A DNA stretch of 64,000 nucleotides, taken from assembly GCA_963730165.1 (NCBI GenBank), contig CAVSQS010000008.1, positions 186,001 through 250,000 on the forward strand. The letters run 5' to 3'. The notes under the pieces were generated by a model. It saw nothing but the letters and a program-made list of their open reading frames with translations, did not search any database and was not told the origin of the DNA. This document shows positions 49,856-58,354 of the stretch, piece by piece. The stretch is from DASSQJ01 sp963730165 (GTDB lineage: Bacteria > Actinomycetota > Actinomycetes > Actinomycetales > Dermatophilaceae). The translations under genes and the position numbers were made by a program. How positions within the stretch are numbered: the first letter of the stretch is position 1; every line of letters starts with the position of its first letter.

Positions 49856-52149
49856 CGCCGTCGAGCCTTGCGCCGGCGCTTGGCGTGCGCGTCGATGAGG
49901 GCCGCCTGGAGGTCCTCGAGCGGTTCGCCGTCGGCGTCGAGGTGGTGGCGCACCCACCGCCCGTCGGGGTGGAGACGCCAGTGCTGGTACCGGTCCGACA
50001 TCCCCCGTTCCATCAGCGCGCGCAGCTCCTCGAGGTGGGCCGGCTCGGTGAGCCGGGTGAGGGCCTCGACCCGGCGGTCGAGGTTGCGGTGCATCATGTC
50101 GGCGCTGCCGATGTAGACGACCGGCTCCTCGCCACCGCCGAAGTAGAAGACCCGGGAGTGCTCGAGGAACCGGCCGAGCACCGAGCGCACCTCGATGGTC
50201 TCGGAGAGCCCGGGCACCCCGGGGCGCAGCGCGCAGATGCCGCGGATCCACAGCTCGACCCGCACCCCGGCCTGCGAGGCGCGGTAGAGCGCGTCGATGG
50301 TCGCCTCGTCGACGATCGAGTTGACCTTCCAGCCGATGTACCCGGAGCCGGGGTGGCGGCGCTCGTGCTCGATCTCGTCCTCGATGTGCGCGATGAGGCC
50401 GGAGCGCACCGAGCGGGGCGCGACGAGCAGGCGCTTGAACTTGCTCCGTGGGGCGATGCCCGAGAGCTGGTTGAAGAGGCGGGAGAGGTCCTCACCCACC
50501 TGCTCGTCGGCCGTGAGGAGCCCGAGGTCCTCGTAGAGCCGGGCGGTCTTCGGGTTGTAGTTGCCGGTCCCCACGTGGCAGTAGCGCCGCATCCCCTCGG
50601 CCTCCTGGCGGATGACGAGGCAGAGCTTGGCGTGGGTCTTCAGCCCGACGATGCCGTAGACGACGTGGACCCCCGCGTGCTCGAGCTTGCGGGCCCACGA
50701 GATGTTGTTCTCCTCGTCGAACCTCGCCTTGATCTCGACGACCGCCAGCACCTGCTTCCCGGCCTCCGCGGCGTCGATGAGGGCGTCGATGATCGGGCTG
50801 TCACCGCTCGTGCGGTAGAGCGTCTGCTTGATCGCGAGGACGTGCGGGTCGGCGGCCGCCTGCTCGAGCAGGGCCTGTACCGACGTCGAGAACGAGTCGT
50901 ACGGGTGCTGCAGGAGGATGTCCTGCTTGCGCACGGCCGCGAAGACGTCGCGGGCCTTCGCCGACTCGGTCGGCGCGAGGTCGGGGTTGGTGCGCGCGAC
51001 GAACGGCTCGAAGTGCAGCTCGGACCGCTCGAGGTCGGCGACGATGTTGAGCGCGCGCAGGTCGAGGGGGGCCGGCAGGCGGTAGACCTCCGAGGACGCG
51101 ACGCCGAGCTCGCGGACGATGAGCTCGAGGACGTGGTCGTCCATCGCCTCCTCGACCTCGAGCCGCACGGGCGGGCCGAACCGCCGCCGGGTGAGCTCGC
51201 GCTCGAGCGCGGTGAGCAGGTTCTCCGCGTCGTCCTCCTCCACCTCGAGGTCCTCGTTGCGAGTGACCCGGAAGGTGAAGTGCTCACGCACCTCCATCCC
51301 GGGGAAGAGCTGGTCCAGGTGGGCCGAGATGACGTCCTCGAGCGGGACGAACCGGGTGTCGAACATGTCGGCCAGCGGCGACTCGTCGGGCCCGGGCTCG
51401 ACGCGCAGCAGGCGCGGCAGCAGCGGCGGGACCTTGACGCGGGCGAAGTGCTCCTTGCCGGTGCGCGGGTTGACGAGGATGACGGCGAGGTTGAGCGAGA
51501 GCCCCGAGATGTAGGGGAACGGGTGGGCCGGGTCGACCGCGAGCGGCGTGAGCACCGGGAAGAGCCGCTCGATGAACACGGTGTGGAGCCGGGCGCGCTC
51601 CTCCTCGGAGAGGGCGTCCCACCGCACGATGGTGACCCCGGCCTCCTCGAGCTCGGGCCGTACCTGCTGGGCGTAGACCCGGGCGTGCATCGCCATCAGC
51701 TCGTGGGCGACGACGGAGATCTGCTCGAGGACCTCGCGGGGCTCGAGCCCCGAGGCGGACCGCACGGCGATGCCGGTGGCGATGCGGCGCTTGAGCCCCG
51801 CCACCCGGACCATGAAGAACTCGTCGAGGTTGGAGGCGAAGATCGCGAGGTAGCGGGCGCGCTCGAGCAGCGGCACCGACGCGTCCGCGGCGAGCTGGAG
51901 GACCCGCTCGTTGAACTGCAGCCAGGAGATCTCGCGGTCGAGGAACCGGTCGGCCGGCAGGCCCTCCTCCTCGTCCTCCGGTCGCTGACCGGCCCGGACG
52001 AACCGGCCGTTGCTCGCCCGCGGCTGCTGGCGCGTCTCGCTCGCGGAGGCGCTCGCGATCGAGACCTCCGTGACGATGGTGCCGTCGTTCTCGGCGGGAT
52101 CGGTCGAGCCGGCCCCCGGCTTCTCGTGCACTCGCGGGTCCGCCGTCAT
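49852..52149 (-). CDS. ppk1: Polyphosphate kinase 1 (RNA degradosome type)
   Basis: 765 aa. N, H, C1, C2 domains in order. FASNLDEFFMVRVAGLKRR, LQHPYDSFSTSVQALLEQAA (parts), GLKTHAKLCLVIRQE and RFLEHSRVFYF hold the expected His residues. It makes polyphosphate from ATP and reverses. Sits in the operon glnR-mshD-ppk1-Nudix, next to pst, so phosphate storage follows uptake. Confidence 0.95.
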   Translation of the reverse strand: MTADPRVHEKPGAGSTDPAENDGTIVTEVSIASASASETRQQPRASNGRFVRAGQRPEDEEEGLPADRFLDREISWLQFNERVLQLAADASVPLLERARYLAIFASNLDEFFMVRVAGLKRRIATGIAVRSASGLEPREVLEQISVVAHELMAMHARVYAQQVRPELEEAGVTIVRWDALSEEERARLHTVFIERLFPVLTPLAVDPAHPFPYISGLSLNLAVILVNPRTGKEHFARVKVPPLLPRLLRVEPGPDESPLADMFDTRFVPLEDVISAHLDQLFPGMEVREHFTFRVTRNEDLEVEEDDAENLLTALERELTRRRFGPPVRLEVEEAMDDHVLELIVRELGVASSEVYRLPAPLDLRALNIVADLERSELHFEPFVARTNPDLAPTESAKARDVFAAVRKQDILLQHPYDSFSTSVQALLEQAAADPHVLAIKQTLYRTSGDSPIIDALIDAAEAGKQVLAVVEIKARFDEENNISWARKLEHAGVHVVYGIVGLKTHAKLCLVIRQEAEGMRRYCHVGTGNYNPKTARLYEDLGLLTADEQVGEDLSRLFNQLSGIAPRSKFKRLLVAPRSVRSGLIAHIEDEIEHERRHPGSGYIGWKVNSIVDEATIDALYRASQAGVRVELWIRGICALRPGVPGLSETIEVRSVLGRFLEHSRVFYFGGGEEPVVYIGSADMMHRNLDRRVEALTRLTEPAHLEELRALMERGMSDRYQHWRLHPDGRWVRHHLDADGEPLEDLQAALIDAHAKRRRKARRR

Positions 52150-52184
52150 GCGCCAATCCTGTCAGGTCCGCCCGGACGCAAGGG

Positions 52185-53087
52185 TCAGTCGCGGCGGGGT
52201 CGGTACTGGACGTCGACGGCGAGGTCCCGGAAGCCGAGCCGCTCGTAGGTGCGGCGGGCCGCCGTGTTGTCGCCGTCGACGTAGAGGTGGACCTCAGCGA
52301 GGCCGCGGCGGGCCAGGTGGGCCAGTCCGAGGGCGGTGAGCGGCCGGCCCAGCCCCCGCCCCTGCTCCGCCGGGTCGACCCCGACGACGTAGACCTCCCC
52401 GCTGGTCGGGGCGTCGTCGGCCGGTCCCGGTTCGACCTTGGTCCAGTGGAAGGCCACGAGCCGGCCGTCGCGCTCGACGAGCAGGAGGCCGGCCGGGTCG
52501 AACCAGGGCTGCTCCATCCGCTCGCGGAGGTCGGCGACCGTCACCCGGCCCTGCTCGGGGTGGTCGACGAAGGCGGCGGCGTTCAGGCGCACCCACTCCT
52601 CGTCGTCGCGCCCCGGCTCGAAGGCGCGCACCGTGTACTCCTCCGGCAGGTCGGGGTCGCGTGCGTCCGCGGCGGACAGCCCGCGTCCCATGAGGTGGAG
52701 GCTGCGCGCCGCGGCGAGCCCCGCAGCCGCCGCGAGAGCTCGAGCGGCCGGCAGGTCGCCGTGGGCCCAGACGCTCGCGGCCCCGGCAGCGAGCGCCGCG
52801 TCGAGCAGCGCGCGGCCGTGGCCCGCCCGCCGCGACACCGGGTCGACGACGAGCTCGGCGGAGGGGTCCCCACTGTCGGTGCCCTCGACCTGCCCGTACC
52901 CGACGAGCCGGTCCGCCGCGTACCGGAGCAGGTGCACGGCCCCGGCCCGACCGTGGGCCGCCGCGAGCGCGAACGCCTCGGAGACGGGGGCGACGCCGTC
53001 GGCCTCCTCCGCGCGCCCCCAGAGGGCACGGGCGGTGTCGCAGGTCGCGGCGTCAAGGGTGTCGACGTGCTCGGTGCGGGGGGTCAG
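52185..53087 (-). CDS. mshD: Mycothiol synthase MshD
   Basis: 300 aa, two GNAT domains. The C-terminal one has VVGVDPAEQGRGLGRPLTALGL, the acetyl-CoA motif; end is NTAARRTYERLGFRDLAVDVQY (parts). No ATG or GTG is in frame near the expected N-terminus. GGAGG lies 7 nt before CTG at 53085-53087, which overlaps the TGA of glnR; translation from CTG is the best fit. It adds acetyl to complete mycothiol. This order, glnR-mshD, matches Mycobacterium. Confidence 0.87.
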   Translation of the reverse strand: MTPRTEHVDTLDAATCDTARALWGRAEEADGVAPVSEAFALAAAHGRAGAVHLLRYAADRLVGYGQVEGTDSGDPSAELVVDPVSRRAGHGRALLDAALAAGAASVWAHGDLPAARALAAAAGLAAARSLHLMGRGLSAADARDPDLPEEYTVRAFEPGRDDEEWVRLNAAAFVDHPEQGRVTVADLRERMEQPWFDPAGLLLVERDGRLVAFHWTKVEPGPADDAPTSGEVYVVGVDPAEQGRGLGRPLTALGLAHLARRGLAEVHLYVDGDNTAARRTYERLGFRDLAVDVQYRPRRD

Positions 53088-53782
53088 GACTCGACCTCCG
53101 TCAGGTCGTCGGCCACCTCCGGGACGAACCGGTACCCGACGTTGCGCACGGTGCCGATGAGCACCTCGTGCTCGGCGCCGAGCTTGGCCCGCAGCCGCCG
53201 CACGTGCACGTCGACCGTCCGGGTACCGCCGAAGTAGTCGTACCCCCACACCTCCTGGAGGAGCTGGCTGCGGGTGAACACGCGGCCGGGGTGCTGGGCA
53301 AGGTACTTGAGCAGCTCGAACTCCTTGTACGTGAGGTCGAGCAGGCGGCCGCGCAGCCGCACCGAGTAGGTCGCCTCGTCGATCACGAGGGCGCCCGCGG
53401 TGATCGGGCCGACCTCGTCCTCGCCCTCGTCGGCACGGCGCCCGACGGCGAGCCGCAGCCGCGCCTCGACCTCGGCGGGTCCGGCGGTGTCGAGGAGCAC
53501 GTCGTCGACGCCCCACTCGCTCGTGAGCCCGGCGAGCCCACCCTCGGTGACGACCGCGAGGAGGGGTGCGGTGATGCCGGTCGTGCAGATGACGCGGCAC
53601 AGTGACTTGGCCATGGCGAGCTCGCGGCGGGCGTCGACGAGCACGGCGTCGGCCTGCGGGGCGTCGACCAGCGCGGACGCCTCGGCCGGGAGGATGCGAA
53701 CATGGTGGCTGAGCAGACCCAGCGCCGGGAGGACCTCGGCGCCGGGCGCCAAGGTGTTCGTCAGCAGCAGCAGGTGGGCCAT
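53084..53782 (-). CDS. glnR: GlnR-type OmpR-family orphan response regulator
   Basis: 232 aa. Receiver-like N-half with VLVDARREL (Asp50) and a winged-helix C-half: RGRLLDLTYKEFELLKYLAQHPGRVFTRSQLLQEVWGYDYFGG (parts: LLDLTYKEFELL, LLQEVWGYDYFGG, TVDVHVRRLRAKLG). No histidine kinase gene is adjacent. GlnR-type regulators control nitrogen genes in actinobacteria and work without phosphorylation. Last three residues and stop overlap the mshD start. Confidence 0.9.
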   Translation of the reverse strand: MAHLLLLTNTLAPGAEVLPALGLLSHHVRILPAEASALVDAPQADAVLVDARRELAMAKSLCRVICTTGITAPLLAVVTEGGLAGLTSEWGVDDVLLDTAGPAEVEARLRLAVGRRADEGEDEVGPITAGALVIDEATYSVRLRGRLLDLTYKEFELLKYLAQHPGRVFTRSQLLQEVWGYDYFGGTRTVDVHVRRLRAKLGAEHEVLIGTVRNVGYRFVPEVADDLTEVES

Positions 53783-53803
53783 CGCCCCACAGGATAGGCG
53801 GTC

Positions 53804-54085
53804 ATGGACGCAGTGGACCGGGCCATCGAGCCCTCGGACGCCGCCGCCGTGGTCACGGTCCGGTACTGGGCCGGGGCCCGGGCGGCGGCCGGAGTCGACG
53901 TCGAGACGCTGCCCGCGGTGGCGACGGTCGCCGATCTCGTGGCCCGGCTCGGGGTGCTGCGCCCCGAGCTGCGCCCGGTGCTCGAGGTCGCCTCGGTGCT
54001 CGTCGACGGACGCGCCGGCGCCGGCGCGGACCCCGTCCCCGTCGGCGCCCTCGTCGAGGTGCTCCCCCCGTTCGCCGGCGGGTGA
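53804..54085 (+). CDS. MoaD/ThiS family small sulfur-carrier-like protein
   Basis: 93 aa beta-grasp. VTVRYWAGARAAAGVDVE starts it and LVEVLPPFAGG ends it, with the C-terminal GG needed for thiocarboxylation. Divergent from glnR (21 nt). No molybdopterin genes are nearby, so the partner is unknown. Its N-terminal 10 residues are an extension relative to typical MoaD. Confidence 0.82.
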   Translation: MDAVDRAIEPSDAAAVVTVRYWAGARAAAGVDVETLPAVATVADLVARLGVLRPELRPVLEVASVLVDGRAGAGADPVPVGALVEVLPPFAGG

Positions 54086-54101
54086 TGGAAGGATGCCCGT
54101 C

Positions 54102-55118
54102 GTGAGCGACCACCCGACCGACGGGACTCCCGAGGAGTCCGCGGACGTCGAGGCCGAGGCCGCCGACCCCGCCCCGACGGAGGCCGCGCCGGCCGAGCAG
54201 CCAGGGTCCGAGCCGGGCGAACAGCCGGGGTCCGAGCCGGCACCGACCGAGCCACCGGCCGCCCCCGTCGCGGAGACGCCGGCGACCCCCGTCACCGAGA
54301 CTCGCGCGAGCCGGCGGGCCCGTCGAGAGGCCCAGCGCGGCGGTCGGGCCCCGCTCTCGCCGCTCGCCCAGTCGCTGCGTCCCCTCACCGTCGTCGCGAC
54401 GGTGGTCCTCGCGGCCCTGCTCGTCCTCGGCGTGGTGACCGACCCGGTCCTGCTCGGCACGACACTCGGCATCACCGCGCTGCTCCTCGCCTGGGGCTGG
54501 CCGCGGCTGCTCGGCTCCTCCAGCCGGTTCGGGTCGACCTTCGCGATCGGTGCGACCGGCGTCCTCACCTTCGCGGCCACGGCCTCGACCGGTGAGCAGC
54601 CCTACCTCCGCCTGGTCCCCGTCACCCTGGCGATCGGCCTCGGGCTGATGTTCGGCCACCAGATCCTCCGCCGCGACGGCCGGCCCCGGCTCACCGAGTC
54701 GGTCGGCGTCACGGCCTACGGCCTGGCGCTCGTGGCGCTGGGGAGCGCGTGGATGCCGCTCGCACGCAACTGGCGGGCCACCGATCTGGCCGTCGTCGCG
54801 CTCGTCGCCCTTGCCGTGTCCTCGCTGGCCGACCTCGCCGTCGTCCACGAGAAGGTGCGGGCCTGGATGCTGCCGCTCGCGATGGTGCTCGGCGGTGCGA
54901 CCGGCATCCTCACGGCGTCGGTGATCGAGGCCACCCTCGGTTCCGGGTCGGCGGCGCTCGTGGGACTGCTCGTCGCGGGGGTGGCGCACTCCGTGCGCCG
55001 CTCACTGACGGTGCTGCCCGGCATCGGCTTCGTCCCGAGCCAGCTCGCCGCGGCCGCGGCGGGGCTGCTCGCCCCCGGCGTCGTCGCCTACGGGGTCTCG
55101 CTCGTCGTCGTCGGCTAG
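54102..55118 (+). CDS. Membrane protein with acidic Pro/Glu-rich N-terminus, unknown
   Basis: 338 aa. The first ~65 residues are low-complexity Glu/Pro/Ala (AEQPGSEPGEQPGSEPAP), then about nine membrane segments (LTVVATVVLAALLVLGVV, LLGTTLGITALLLAWGW and onward). GTG at 54102 is preferred because GGAAGG lies 9 nt upstream; ATG at 54093 overlaps that site. No named family recognised. Confidence 0.7.
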   Translation: MSDHPTDGTPEESADVEAEAADPAPTEAAPAEQPGSEPGEQPGSEPAPTEPPAAPVAETPATPVTETRASRRARREAQRGGRAPLSPLAQSLRPLTVVATVVLAALLVLGVVTDPVLLGTTLGITALLLAWGWPRLLGSSSRFGSTFAIGATGVLTFAATASTGEQPYLRLVPVTLAIGLGLMFGHQILRRDGRPRLTESVGVTAYGLALVALGSAWMPLARNWRATDLAVVALVALAVSSLADLAVVHEKVRAWMLPLAMVLGGATGILTASVIEATLGSGSAALVGLLVAGVAHSVRRSLTVLPGIGFVPSQLAAAAAGLLAPGVVAYGVSLVVVG

Positions 55119-55167
55119 GACCACCGGGTCGGAGGGCGTGGGGACCCTCGCGCGGACGGCGCACTCG

Positions 55168-55196
55168 TTGCCCTGACTTCTCGTCAGGTCTAGCGT
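55168..55196 (+). promoter_or_regulatory. Promoter of the second SARP-type regulator, with inverted repeat in its spacer
   Basis: TTGCCC (55168-55173), 17-nt spacer, TAGCGT (55191-55196). CCTGAC, TTCTC, GTCAGG (55172-55188) is an inverted repeat inside the spacer, a likely operator. ATG at 55212 follows, with GAGGAAGG about 3-10 nt upstream. Confidence 0.55.
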
Positions 55197-55211
55197 GGCC
55201 CGAGGAAGGTC

Positions 55212-58200
55212 ATGCTCTCCATCAGCGTGCTCGGCTCGGTGGCGGTGGTCGACGAGGAGACCGGGGCGACCCGCAGGCTCTCGTCCCGCAGCATCGCCCT
55301 GCTCGGGCTGCTCGTCGCCGAGGCCGGTCGACCGCAGCGACGAGCCACGATCGCGGGGCTGTTCTGGCCGGAGTCCGGCGACGCCCAGGCGCTCACCAAC
55401 CTTCGCCGCGAGCTGCACGAGCTGCGGAGCGTCCTCGGCGACGAAGACGGCCTGGAGGTCACGACCACCCATCTGTGCTGGCACGACCATGGCCGCCACA
55501 CGATCGACCTCGCGACCTTCCTTCGGGAGGCCTCGGCCGCACTCGGGGCCAGCACCGACGCCGGGGTCATCGCGCACGGCAGGGTCGCGGTCGCGCAGTA
55601 CCGGGGCCCGCTCCTTCCGAGTCTCGACGCCGACTGGATCGACGCGCTCAGGGCCCGCCTGGACCGACGGTGCCGAGAGGTCTGCACGAGGGTGGCGGAG
55701 GCGGCCGGTCGGGCGGGCAGCTACGACATCGCCCTGGCTGCGGTCCGTCGGTGCCTCGACCTCGAGCCGTTCGACGAGGCGGCGCATCGGCGGCTGATGG
55801 AGCTGCACGCGGCCCGCGGGGACCGGGCCGGCGCGATCAACAGCTACCACCGGTTCGCAGGGCTCCTCGAGAGGGAGCTCGGCATCGAGCCGGACCCCCA
55901 GACACGTCAGGCGCTCGCGCGCATCGTCGGGGGTCTCGAGGTGGGCCCGGCGCCGGGGGTGCAGGCACCTCTGCCGACGACGCCACCGTTGGTGGGGCGT
56001 GACCTCGACCTCGACCGGGCGAGAGCGGCGTGGCGGTCCGCGGCCGCCGGGCGCCAGGGGGTGCTCGCGGTCGTCGGCGAACCCGGAGTCGGCAAGACCC
56101 GCCTCGTGGCCGAGCTCCAGGAGTACGCCCGGAGCCAGGGAGCGGTCGTCGCGTTCAGCCGGTGCTTCGACATGAGCGGCCGGCTCTCACTGTCACCCGT
56201 GGCCGACTGGCTCCGCGAGCCCGACGTCGCAGCGGCCCGCGCGGGCCTCGACGCGGTGTGGCGCGCCGAGGTCGACCGGCTCGTGCCGGGCGACGGGGAT
56301 GCCTCAGCGGGAGTGCCCCGGTCCCTGCCCGGGTCGGAGGACGCGTGGCAGCGGTACCGCTTCTTCGAGGGGGTGGCACGGGCGCTGCTCGCCTCGTCGC
56401 GGCCACTCCTGCTCGTGCTGGACAACGCCCAGGGTTCTGACCCCGACACGCTGAGCTTCACACGCTTCCTCCTCAACCTCGCTCCCAGCGCCCCCGTGCT
56501 GCTGACGGCGACGCTCCGGCCACCCACGAGTACCGAGACCACCTCGTCCCACGAGTGGTTGGCCCAGCTCGACGCCGAGGGGCTGCTCACCGAGGTTGCG
56601 CTGGCCCCGTTGGACCGGGCCCGGACCGCGGAGCTGGCGACAAGGCTGACCGGGGAGACACCGCCGCAGCGGGCCGCCGAGATGCTCCACGACGCCACCG
56701 GCGGGTTCCCCCTCTTCGTCCTCGAAGCGGCCCGCGGCTCCTCGCTGTCCGAGCTGCTCGGTGGGGCAGCAAGTCGGGAGGGGTGGCTCGCCATCCTCGC
56801 CAAGCGGATCCGGCAGACCAGCCCGGTGGCCCGCGAGGTGGCCGGCCTCGGCGCGGCGCTCGGTCGCGACTTCACCATCCAGCTGCTCGTCGAGGCCAGT
56901 GACCTCCCTCCCGAAGCGGTCGTCGCGGGCGTGGACGAGCTGTGGCGCCAGCGCATCGTGACCGACACCGGGTCGGGGTACGACTTCAGCCACGACCTGC
57001 TGCGCGATGCGGCCTACGCCCAGGTGAGCGCGGCCCGGCGATGGCTGCTGCACCGGCGCCTGGCCCAGGCTCTCGAGCTCACCCGGCAGGACCACATGGG
57101 CGGGGTCGACGCCCAGATCGCGGAGCAGTACCGGCGTGCGGGCAACATCGAGCGGGCCATGCACTACTACGTGCGCGCCGCGGATGCCGCCTCCTCGGTG
57201 TTCGCGCACGAGGAGTCCATCGCGCTGTTGGGCTCGGCCCGCGACCTGCTGCTGGCCAACCCCCCGAGCCGCGACCGGAACGAGCGTGAGCTGGCGTTGC
57301 TCGAGCTCACCGTTCCTCCGGTCAATGCCCAGTACGGCTATGCATCACCGCAGCTGCGCGAGGCCTGCGAGCGCTCCCTCGAACTCGCCGAGGAGCTCGG
57401 CAGCACGTCGAGCTCGGTCAATGCGCTGGTCGGGCTCTGGGCCAGCCGTTTCGTCCAGGGCCGGACCGAGGACTGCTACGCGATCGCGGAACGAGCCACC
57501 GAGCTGACCCAACCCGGGGACCGGCTCTACGCCCAGGCGCACTTCTCGCTCGCGGGCAGTGCGTTGCACCGGGGCGACCCGGTCCTCGCCGACCGCGAGT
57601 TCCGCCTCGCCGAGGCCTCGATGCGTGACGAGGCGCTGACCTTCGGAACCCGCGCGCGGGTCCACGCGATGGCGTGGTGGGCGCACACGGCGTGGACGAT
57701 CGGCGAGCTCGACCGCGCCGCAGAGCTCGCCCGGGCGGCGACGCACGAGGCCGGGGCGAGCGGTCACCAGTACAGCCAGGTGGTCGGCCTCGCCTACGAG
57801 GCGGTGACCCTCCAGCTCCTCGGTCGCGTCGAGGAGTGCGCGCAGGCTGCCCGCCGGGTCCGGGAACTCTGCCGCCGTTACCAGTTCACCTACTACGGGG
57901 AGTGGGGCCAGGTCCTCGAGGGCTGGGCCACGGGCGGTGACGGCGGCATCCGTCTCATGGAGAGCGGTCTCGCCCGACTTGCTGCGATGGGTGCGCGGGC
58001 CCGACGGCCCTACTGGCTCAGCCTGCTGGCGCAACGGGTGGCCGACGCGCGCCGGGTCCGAGGTCTCGTCGACGAGGGGCTCGCCGCGTGCGAGGACAAC
58101 GGGGACACCTGGTGGCTTCCGGAGCTGCTCCGGCTCCGTGCCGACTGCCTGGCCGGCGACGAGCGGCGCCACGTCCTCGAGACCGCCCTGTCCGTGAGCG

Positions 58201-58283
58201 AACGGCAGCACAGCGCGCAGCTGGCCATCCGGATCCGGGCCTCGCTCGAGGACCGTGGTCGGCGCCTGCCCCCGCGCGGCTGA
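55212..58283 (+). CDS. BTAD/SARP-like regulator with ATPase and TPR domains
   Basis: 1023 aa. Residues 1-90 winged-helix-like (LSISVLGSVAVVDEETG, ALLGLLVAEAGRPQRRATIAGLFWPE), ~95-245 BTAD helices (FDEAAHRRLMELHAARGDRAGAINSYHRF). ATPase follows: P-loop VGEPGVGKTRLV near residue 295 and LLLVLDNAQGSDPDTLSF as Walker B. A TPR-type C-terminus of ~450 residues closes it. Its 71-nt 3' gap holds a promoter with SARP-like repeats for the FAD oxidase, its likely target. Confidence 0.85.
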   Translation: MLSISVLGSVAVVDEETGATRRLSSRSIALLGLLVAEAGRPQRRATIAGLFWPESGDAQALTNLRRELHELRSVLGDEDGLEVTTTHLCWHDHGRHTIDLATFLREASAALGASTDAGVIAHGRVAVAQYRGPLLPSLDADWIDALRARLDRRCREVCTRVAEAAGRAGSYDIALAAVRRCLDLEPFDEAAHRRLMELHAARGDRAGAINSYHRFAGLLERELGIEPDPQTRQALARIVGGLEVGPAPGVQAPLPTTPPLVGRDLDLDRARAAWRSAAAGRQGVLAVVGEPGVGKTRLVAELQEYARSQGAVVAFSRCFDMSGRLSLSPVADWLREPDVAAARAGLDAVWRAEVDRLVPGDGDASAGVPRSLPGSEDAWQRYRFFEGVARALLASSRPLLLVLDNAQGSDPDTLSFTRFLLNLAPSAPVLLTATLRPPTSTETTSSHEWLAQLDAEGLLTEVALAPLDRARTAELATRLTGETPPQRAAEMLHDATGGFPLFVLEAARGSSLSELLGGAASREGWLAILAKRIRQTSPVAREVAGLGAALGRDFTIQLLVEASDLPPEAVVAGVDELWRQRIVTDTGSGYDFSHDLLRDAAYAQVSAARRWLLHRRLAQALELTRQDHMGGVDAQIAEQYRRAGNIERAMHYYVRAADAASSVFAHEESIALLGSARDLLLANPPSRDRNERELALLELTVPPVNAQYGYASPQLREACERSLELAEELGSTSSSVNALVGLWASRFVQGRTEDCYAIAERATELTQPGDRLYAQAHFSLAGSALHRGDPVLADREFRLAEASMRDEALTFGTRARVHAMAWWAHTAWTIGELDRAAELARAATHEAGASGHQYSQVVGLAYEAVTLQLLGRVEECAQAARRVRELCRRYQFTYYGEWGQVLEGWATGGDGGIRLMESGLARLAAMGARARRPYWLSLLAQRVADARRVRGLVDEGLAACEDNGDTWWLPELLRLRADCLAGDERRHVLETALSVSERQHSAQLAIRIRASLEDRGRRLPPRG

Positions 58284-58287
58284 GTCC

Positions 58288-58320
58288 CGAACGCCTCGCG
58301 AACGCCGAGCGTCCTAGCGT
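58288..58320 (+). promoter_or_regulatory. SARP-type direct repeat and -10 for the FAD oxidoreductase
   Basis: CGAACGCC at 58288-58295 and 58299-58306 (11-bp period), then 8 nt, then TAGCGT (58315-58320). This is the standard SARP operator geometry. The ATG is 34 nt further. Confidence 0.65.
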
Positions 58321-58354
58321 CCGCAGGGCCGAACGAGCGGACGAAGGAGCGACC

